DNA of 39,318 bases, from positions 1 through 39,318 of the forward strand of contig CAUJIC010000047.1 in NCBI GenBank assembly GCA_963205305.1, given 5' to 3'. A model generated the notes under the pieces. The model saw only the letters and a list, made by a program, of their open reading frames with translations. It had not been told where the DNA came from and did not search any database. Source of the stretch: Pseudomonadota bacterium. Lineage in GTDB: Bacteria > Pseudomonadota > Alphaproteobacteria > Rickettsiales > UBA3002. Shown piece by piece: positions 34,330 through 39,318 of the stretch; positions within the stretch are counted from its first letter, which is position 1, and each line of letters opens with the position of its first letter. A program made the position numbers and the translations under genes.

Positions 34330-35682
34330 TTATTCGCTGCGCTTATGACGCAATTTTTCCCAATAATCCAGACGCTTGACTATATCGCGCTCGAACCCGC
34401 GCTCTACGGGTTGGTAGTAACGCTCACGCGGCATGTCATCGGGAAAGTAGTTTTGGCCCGAAAACCCATCCTCGGCATCGTGGTCATAGGCGTAGCCAGC
34501 GCCATAGCCCAAATCCTTCATCATGCTTGTCGGAGCATTTAAAATATGTTTGGGCGGCATCAGCGAGCCATGTTGGCTAGCTGCGCGCTTGGCGGCCTTA
34601 AACGCAGCATATTGCGCGTTCGATTTAGGTGCCGTGGCAAGGTAAATCACGCTTTGGGCGATGGCCAGTTCCCCCTCGGGGCTGCCAAGGCGCTCATACG
34701 TATCCGCCGCCGCAAGGGCTTGCAGGTGGGCGTTGGGGTCGGCCATGCCAATATCCTCGACCGCGAAGCGAATCAGGCGTCGGTTGATGTAGCGCGGGTC
34801 CTCGCCCCCTGCCAGCATGCGCGCGAACCAATAGAGCGCTGCATCCACATCACTCCCGCGCATCGATTTATGCAGCGCCGAGATTAGGTTATAATGGCTC
34901 TCTTGCGCCTTATCGTAAATCGGCGGGCGCTGCTGGAGCAGCTTGCCCAATGCTTCCGTTGAAATGAGCACACGGGCCGCTGCGGCCCCTGATGCGCTAG
35001 CGTCCAGCAAAGCTGCATCCGCAATCGCCTCTACCATGCTCAGTAAATACCGACCATCGCCATCGGCCATTGCAAACAGGCTATGGCGCGCATCCTCTGT
35101 CAGCGCCAGCGTTCCCACTTCCTGCTCCGCTCGCGCCAGCATTTTCTCCAGCGCCTCGGGCGACAAGCGATTCAGCACCAACACCCGCGCACGGCTTAGC
35201 ACCGCGGAGTTCAGTTCGAAGCTTGGGTTCTCCGTCGTTGCGCCAATCAGCGTCACGGTGCCATCCTCCACCACCGGCAACAAAACATCCTGCTGCGCGC
35301 GGTTGAAGCGATGAATCTCATCCACAAATAATGCGGTGCGCTTGCCCATCTGGCCGCGCTCGCGCGCTTCATCGAAATGTTTTTTTAAATCCGCCACGCC
35401 CGATGCCACCGCCGAAACCTGCACCAGCTCGTAGCCCGCCGCATCCGCCAGTAACCGAGCAATGGTGGTTTTGCCACACCCAGGCGGGCCCCATAAAATA
35501 ATCGATTGCAATTTGCCCGCCGAAACCATCCGCGTCAGCAAACCTTCTGCGCCTGTCAAATGCTCCTGCCCAATCACTTCATCCAGCGACTGTGGCCGCA
35601 GCCTCTCCGCCAACGGGACACTTCGTGTCGTTGATGTTTGAAAAAGGGAATCCTGAGGTGCAGCTTTTTTACGGGCGGTCAT
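34330..35682 (-). CDS. rarA: Replication-associated recombination AAA ATPase RarA (MgsA)
   Basis: A 450-residue AAA+ ATPase related to clamp loaders, with Walker A GPPGCGKTT, Walker B LFVDEIHRFN, sensor IGATTENPSFELN and the C-terminal tetramerisation domain (HYNLISALHKSMRGSD, FARMLAGGEDPRYINRRLIRFA). RarA acts at stalled replication forks with SSB and RecA. The C-terminus ends DYWEKLRHKRSE. The TATATT at 35689-35694 stands 6 bases before the ATG, and the terminator of the ribosomal operon lies just upstream. Confidence 0.95.
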   Translation of the reverse strand: MTARKKAAPQDSLFQTSTTRSVPLAERLRPQSLDEVIGQEHLTGAEGLLTRMVSAGKLQSIILWGPPGCGKTTIARLLADAAGYELVQVSAVASGVADLKKHFDEARERGQMGKRTALFVDEIHRFNRAQQDVLLPVVEDGTVTLIGATTENPSFELNSAVLSRARVLVLNRLSPEALEKMLARAEQEVGTLALTEDARHSLFAMADGDGRYLLSMVEAIADAALLDASASGAAAARVLISTEALGKLLQQRPPIYDKAQESHYNLISALHKSMRGSDVDAALYWFARMLAGGEDPRYINRRLIRFAVEDIGMADPNAHLQALAAADTYERLGSPEGELAIAQSVIYLATAPKSNAQYAAFKAAKRAASQHGSLMPPKHILNAPTSMMKDLGYGAGYAYDHDAEDGFSGQNYFPDDMPRERYYQPVERGFERDIVKRLDYWEKLRHKRSE

Positions 35683-35688
35683 GAATAG

Positions 35689-35694
35689 AATATA
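35689..35694 (-). promoter_or_regulatory. -10 element of rarA (leaderless candidate)
   Basis: On the minus strand TATATT is followed by 6 bases and the rarA ATG at 35682, without a Shine-Dalgarno. The -35 region would fall in the T-tract and stem of the preceding terminator, so no good -35 is seen. Confidence 0.4.
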
Positions 35695-35707
35695 GTGCGT
35701 AAAACAA

Positions 35708-35733
35708 AAAAGGCCACCCGAAGGTGGCCTTTT
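35708..35733 (-). terminator. Rho-independent terminator of the ribosomal operon
   Basis: The stem GGCCACC/GGTGGCC (35712-35718 with 35723-35729) has loop CGAA, is lengthened by four A-T pairs, and on the minus strand is followed by a T-rich tract. It stands 24 bases after the rplQ stop. It is nearly symmetrical. Confidence 0.93.
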
Positions 35734-35756
35734 CTATTTTGTAGTTAGCTTGTGGC

Positions 35757-36176
35757 TTATGCAGCAACTTCTTCGCCAGTTACTTCTACTGGGCCGGAAT
35801 CTTGGCCACGTGCCGACTCGTCGCGGTCCACGAACTCGATGATGGCCATCGGGGTCGCGTCACCGTAGCGGAAGCCCGCTTTGAGAACGCGGATGTAACC
35901 ACCCTTGCGTTCTGCATAGCGCTTGCTCAGCACGCTGATGACTTTCTCGGCCATGCCTGCATCGCGCAGACGGCTGATGAGCAAGCGGCGCGCCGCGAGG
36001 TCACCGGCTTTACCAGCGGTGATGAGTTTTTCCACGATGGGACGAAGGTCTTTCGCCTTCGGCAACGTCGTGAAGATTTGTTCGTGCTTAATCAGCGCGC
36101 ACGCCATGTTCGCAAACATCGCCTTACGGTGCGACGTGGTGCGGTTCAGCTTGCGGCCTGCCATTTGGTGTCTCAT
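35757..36176 (-). CDS. rplQ: 50S ribosomal protein bL17
   Basis: A 139-residue bL17 protein. The N-terminus [20 protein letters not shown], the [16 protein letters not shown] segment and the [27 protein letters not shown] end are all typical. A short acidic Glu/Val-rich tail (about 125-139) extends past the E. coli protein. AGGAG lies 7 bases before the ATG, 27 bases after rpoA. It is the last gene of the operon. Confidence 0.98.
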   Translation of the reverse strand: MRHQMAGRKLNRTTSHRKAMFANMACALIKHEQIFTTLPKAKDLRPIVEKLITAGKAGDLAARRLLISRLRDAGMAEKVISVLSKRYAERKGGYIRVLKAGFRYGDATPMAIIEFVDRDESARGQDSGPVEVTGEEVAA

Positions 36177-36203
36177 GTTACTCTCCTAATTTCCCTTGAA
36201 GTC

Positions 36204-37229
36204 CTAGTACGGATCTTCGAATTTGCGTGCCAGTTCTTCGATATTTTCAGGCGGCCAACCGACCACTTCCATACCAAAGCGCAGACCCATGTTGTTCAGC
36301 ACTTCTTTGATTTCGTTTAGCGACTTGCGGCCAAAGTTTGGCGTTTTCAGCATTTCGCTTTCCGATTTTTGCACGAGATCGCCAATGTAAACGATGTTGT
36401 CGTTCTTCAGGCAGTTCGCCGAACGCACCGAAAGCTCCAGCTCGTCGACTTTCTTGAGCAGGTATGGCGAGAATTTCAGTTCTTCCTCGGCCGACTTCAC
36501 GTTCACTTCCGCGAGGTCCTCGAAGTTGATGAACAGCTGCAATTGATCCTGCAGAATGCGCGCAGCCAGTGCTACTGCATCATCAGGGGCAATGCTGCCA
36601 TCGGTTTCAACTTCCAGCGTCAGTTTGTCGTAGTCGGTACGGTTGCCAACGCGTGCGTTCTCAACTTTGTACGAAACTTTCTCAACGGGCGAGAACAGCG
36701 CATCGACAGGAATGAGGCCGATGGGTGCATCGCTTGGGCGGTTCTGAGCAGCAGGAACGTAGCCTTTGCCCACTTCCACAATCAGTTCCATGTTGATGCT
36801 TGCGCCTTTATCGAGCGTACAGATAACGAGATCCTTGTTCAGCACTTCTACATCCGAATCGGTTTGGATCATGCCAGCGGTCACTTCGCCTGCTTCGTTC
36901 GACTTGAGCACCATACGCTTGCGGTCGGTGCTGTGGGCTTTGAGTTTCAGATCCTTGATGTTGAGGATGATGTTCACCACATCCTCACGCACGCCGGCAA
37001 TTGCCGAGAACTCGTGCTGCACGCCTTCGATTTTGATGCTGGTAACAGCAGCGCCTTGCAGCGAGTTGAGCAAAATGCGGCGCAGTGCCACGCCAAGGGT
37101 AATACCAAAGCCACGCTCGAGCGGCTCAGCCAATACTACGGCTTTGCGTGCGTCACCCGTTACAGGCTTCACATCGAGTTTGCTTGGTTTAATCAGGTCT
37201 TTCCAGTTTTTGTTGAGTAGAGCGCTCAT
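36204..37229 (-). CDS. rpoA: RNA polymerase alpha subunit
   Basis: A 341-residue alpha subunit. The N-terminal dimerisation domain (about 1-235, with [23 protein letters not shown]) assembles beta and beta-prime. The C-terminal domain (about 255-320, with [27 protein letters not shown]) contacts UP elements and activators. GGGG lies about 8 bases before the ATG. The position between rpsK and rplQ is the standard one. Confidence 0.98.
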   Translation of the reverse strand: MSALLNKNWKDLIKPSKLDVKPVTGDARKAVVLAEPLERGFGITLGVALRRILLNSLQGAAVTSIKIEGVQHEFSAIAGVREDVVNIILNIKDLKLKAHSTDRKRMVLKSNEAGEVTAGMIQTDSDVEVLNKDLVICTLDKGASINMELIVEVGKGYVPAAQNRPSDAPIGLIPVDALFSPVEKVSYKVENARVGNRTDYDKLTLEVETDGSIAPDDAVALAARILQDQLQLFINFEDLAEVNVKSAEEELKFSPYLLKKVDELELSVRSANCLKNDNIVYIGDLVQKSESEMLKTPNFGRKSLNEIKEVLNNMGLRFGMEVVGWPPENIEELARKFEDPY

Positions 37230-37283
37230 TCAAATTCCCCAAATCGTTGGTGATGGTTTTTTGTAGTAAAAGCCTAGACGTGA

Positions 37284-37694
37284 TTAAACGCGGCGGCGTT
37301 TTGGTGGGCGGCAGCCATTGTGTGGCACGGGCGTGATGTCTTTGATCGACGTCACAGCCAAACCAACCGCAGCCAGCGCGCGCAGTGCGCTCTCGCGGCC
37401 AGCGCCTGGGCCTTTCACCAATACTTCTACCGTTTTCATGCCGTGTTCCATTGCTTTTTTAGCAGCAACTTCTGCAGCAACTTGGCTTGCATAGGGGGTC
37501 GATTTACGCGAACCCTTGAAGCCGTTTGCACCCGAGGACGACCACGCAATCGCGTTGCCGAATGGATCGGTGATGGTTACAATTGTGTTGTTGAAGCTAG
37601 CGTTCACATGTGCAACGCCGACAGGAACGTTCTTACGATCCTTTTTCTTCACCGCTTCGGTTGCGGCTCCTTTTTTGGTTTGTGCCTTAGCCAT
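37284..37694 (-). CDS. rpsK: 30S ribosomal protein uS11
   Basis: A 136-residue uS11 protein with a Lys-rich N-terminus and the conserved [37 protein letters not shown] and [15 protein letters not shown] segments, ending [11 protein letters not shown]. It forms part of the platform of the small subunit near the mRNA exit. AAGGTAGG lies 5 bases before the ATG. It lies between rpsM and rpoA. Confidence 0.98.
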   Translation of the reverse strand: MAKAQTKKGAATEAVKKKDRKNVPVGVAHVNASFNNTIVTITDPFGNAIAWSSSGANGFKGSRKSTPYASQVAAEVAAKKAMEHGMKTVEVLVKGPGAGRESALRALAAVGLAVTSIKDITPVPHNGCRPPKRRRV

Positions 37695-37726
37695 AAAATC
37701 CTACCTTATATGTCGAAATCAACGAA

Positions 37727-38104
37727 TTACTTCGTCACCATTTTCTTACCAGCAATCGCCACTGCTTTACCCTTACGCGTGCGCGCATTGGTGTGCGTGC
37801 GTTGGCCGCGAACTGGCAGCTTCTTACGATGGCGCAAACCACGGTAGCAGCCCAGATCCATCAAACGTTTGATGTTCATGCTGGTCTCGCGGCGCAAATC
37901 GCCTTCTACTTGGTAGTCTTGGTCGATAATTTCGCGCAGGCGCGATACTTCAAGCTCGGTCAGATCGGCAACGCGACGCGTTACTTCGATATCGGCTTTC
38001 TCGATGATTTCTTGGGCTTTTGCGTTTCCAATGCCATGGATGTAGGTGAGAGCAATCACCACACGTTTGGCAGAAGGAATATTGACGCCGGCAATACGAG
38101 CCAT
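37727..38104 (-). CDS. rpsM: 30S ribosomal protein uS13
   Basis: A 125-residue uS13 protein: [26 protein letters not shown], [43 protein letters not shown] as landmarks (first 26 residues and residues 74-115). It sits in the head of the small subunit and bridges to the large subunit. AGGAG lies 7 bases before the ATG. It is the first gene after the internal promoter at 38168-38195. Confidence 0.98.
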   Translation of the reverse strand: MARIAGVNIPSAKRVVIALTYIHGIGNAKAQEIIEKADIEVTRRVADLTELEVSRLREIIDQDYQVEGDLRRETSMNIKRLMDLGCYRGLRHRKKLPVRGQRTHTNARTRKGKAVAIAGKKMVTK

Positions 38105-38167
38105 GCTACACTCCTAGTTAAATGCGAATAAACACCCCAAAACCACAGCGGTTTCGCGGGAGCGGGG

Positions 38168-38195
38168 AATATACAGACGAAATGCGGGGTGTCAA
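38168..38195 (-). promoter_or_regulatory. Strong sigma-70-type promoter before rpsM
   Basis: On the minus strand a perfect TTGACA (38190-38195), a 16-base spacer and TATATT (38168-38173, 5 of 6) lie about 64 bases before the rpsM ATG. It would let rpsM-rpsK-rpoA-rplQ be expressed independently of secY-adk. Confidence 0.7.
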
Positions 38196-38270
38196 TGGGG
38201 AATCGGATGAAAAATAACTCCCTGTGTAATAAGCTACCCGCCGAGCACGCAATCGCCAGAATAATTCATA

Positions 38271-38285
38271 TTAATCAGTGATTAA
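38271..38285. promoter_or_regulatory. TTAA-N7-TTAA match after adk
   Basis: TTAATCAGTGATTAA fits the CtrA consensus spacing but has a different centre from the other two and lies only 2 bases past the adk stop, about 75 bases upstream of the rpsM promoter. It is likely to be chance. Confidence 0.2.
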
Positions 38286-38287
38286 GA

Positions 38288-38932
38288 CTAACCCACAATC
38301 CCATTAATCGCCAGCGTCACTTCCGCAATGTCGGCCATACCATCCACGGTGCGTAGGTTGCCCGCAGCCTTATAGTGCGGCAGCAGTGGGGCGGTCATGG
38401 CGTGGTATTGCTCCAAACGCTTGGCCACGGTTTCGGCCTTGTCGTCCTCGCGGCGGGTGAACTCGGTCGAGTCGCACGCATCGCAGCGGTCAGCGACCGC
38501 AGGCTTTCTGAAAGTATCATGATACCCTGCGCCGCATTTTTTGCAGCTATAGCGGCCCGCAATGCGCGCCACCAGCGCTGCATCATCCACCTTGAGCTCA
38601 ATCACGTAATCAATCTTCTTGCCCTCTTCCTCCAGCATCCCATCAAGCGCGGCTGCTTGCGCGGTGGTGCGGGGGAACCCATCGAGGATAAATCCGTTCG
38701 GGCAGTTACTATCCGAAATCGCATCACGGATGATGCCAATCATAATGTCATCGCTCACCAGCGCACCTGCTGCCATCACTGCCTTGGCTTTTAAACCAAT
38801 CTCGGAGCCCGATGCCACCGCCGCACGCAGCATATCGCCCGTGGCAAGCTTGGTCAGCTTATAGGTATCGCGCAAATAATCGCTCTGGGTGCCTTTGCCC
38901 GCACCTGGGGGGCCAAGAAGAATAATATTCAT
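38288..38932 (-). CDS. adk: Adenylate kinase
   Basis: A 214-residue long-form adenylate kinase. The P-loop GPPGAGKGTQ is at residues 7-16 and the AMP-binding ILDGFPRTTAQA near 80-91. The LID domain (about 125-160) carries a four-cysteine zinc site (CKKC and CDAC) that is absent from the E. coli enzyme. It interconverts ATP plus AMP and two ADP. GGGAGA lies about 7 bases before the ATG, inside the end of secY. The secY-adk order is standard. Confidence 0.97.
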   Translation of the reverse strand: MNIILLGPPGAGKGTQSDYLRDTYKLTKLATGDMLRAAVASGSEIGLKAKAVMAAGALVSDDIMIGIIRDAISDSNCPNGFILDGFPRTTAQAAALDGMLEEEGKKIDYVIELKVDDAALVARIAGRYSCKKCGAGYHDTFRKPAVADRCDACDSTEFTRREDDKAETVAKRLEQYHAMTAPLLPHYKAAGNLRTVDGMADIAEVTLAINGIVG

Positions 38933-38934
38933 GG

Positions 38935-39318
38935 TTATTTTCTCCCTTTAAGGCGCGCCTTCTTGATGAGACCTTCATATTGGTGAGCAAACAAATGCGA
39001 CTGCACTTGGCCGACAAAATCAATCACCACGTTCACCACAATCAGCAAGCTGGTGCCCCCAAGGTAGAATGGCACGGCGAACTCCGCAATCAACAACTCA
39101 GGAATCACACATACTAGGCACAAATACGCCGCGCCTACGACCGTCAGCCGTGTCAGCACGAAATCGAGGTAATCAGCCGTCGCTTTGCCGGGGCGAATGC
39201 CTGCAATGAAGCCGCCATTCTTGCGAAGATTATCCGCAGTCTCGGTTGGGTTAAATACAATGGCTGTGTAGAAGAACGAGAAGAAAATAATGATGGCCGA
39301 ATACATAACAATGTAAAG
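38935..39318 (-). CDS. secY: Preprotein translocase subunit SecY, C-terminal part
   Basis: The frame runs off the end of the window; about 127 C-terminal residues are visible. They show the last transmembrane segments ([31 protein letters not shown] and [18 protein letters not shown]). Cytoplasmic loop [22 protein letters not shown] is the SecY signature between segments 8 and 9. SecY is the channel of the Sec translocon. It stops 2 bases before adk. Confidence 0.97.
   Translation of the reverse strand, partial: LYIVMYSAIIIFFSFFYTAIVFNPTETADNLRKNGGFIAGIRPGKATADYLDFVLTRLTVVGAAYLCLVCVIPELLIAEFAVPFYLGGTSLLIVVNVVIDFVGQVQSHLFAHQYEGLIKKARLKGRK

Noticed and set aside
36369-37220. Plus-strand open frame of 283 codons inside rpoA
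   Set aside because: Antisense shadow of rpoA with no recognisable domain and no promoter or ribosome site.
38271-38285. Third TTAA-N7-TTAA match as a CtrA site
   Set aside because: The centre differs from the other two, it is not at a promoter position, and about one chance match per window of this size is not surprising.

Overview
The window is a gene-dense stretch of an alphaproteobacterial chromosome, probably a free-living motile relative of the Rhodospirillales or Micavibrio-type lineages. That placement rests on an ATP12-type F1-ATPase chaperone, a bactofilin/M23 pair, a long-form UmuD, CtrA-type TTAA-N7-TTAA boxes, a PccA/PccB acyl-CoA carboxylase and the end of the spc/alpha ribosomal operon. 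Almost every gene is intact. I see no insertion sequence, prophage, CRISPR array or rRNA.

Layout. 1-1221: the 3' end of an unrecognised gene, then a secreted trypsin-like protease. 1218-3062 (-): the flagellar stator motA-motB. 3191-7027 (-): astA-astD-astB of the arginine succinyltransferase pathway. 7205-7771 (+): an orphan umuD. 7927-10397 (+): an ornithine/succinylornithine aminotransferase overlapping a carboxypeptidase-G2-like M20 hydrolase. No astE is visible here, and this hydrolase is a good candidate to replace it. 10394-13327: lipB, tRNA-Leu(GAG), mgtE and a secreted MsrA. 13331-20732 (-): a small lipoprotein, bactofilin, M23 peptidase, rsmB, guaB, an unknown protein with a perfect Pho box, rlmE and gppA. 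20911-25198 (+): an unknown EF-hand/pentapeptide-like protein, folE, maf and a GAF/HD-GYP phosphodiesterase. 25209-31673: an AT-rich gene of possible kinase-like fold, then pccA, aceA, an unknown gene with a CtrA box, and pccB. 31835-33968 (-): the crcB-rluA-family-atp12 operon. 34014-39318 (-): a small Gln-rich protein with a second Pho box, rarA, and then the ribosomal operon secY-adk-rpsM-rpsK-rpoA-rplQ, closed by a strong terminator.

Together the metabolic genes describe amino-acid and short-chain acyl-CoA catabolism: arginine to glutamate and succinate, propionyl-CoA to methylmalonyl-CoA, and acetyl-CoA through the glyoxylate shunt.

The less ordinary signals are regulatory. There are two Pho boxes in front of two unknown genes and two identical 15-bp CtrA boxes in front of two other unknown genes. 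About eight genes have a -10 hexamer only 5 to 8 bases from the start codon, which suggests leaderless transcripts. There is also a palindrome inside the gppA promoter spacer and an extended stem around the leucine tRNA precursor.
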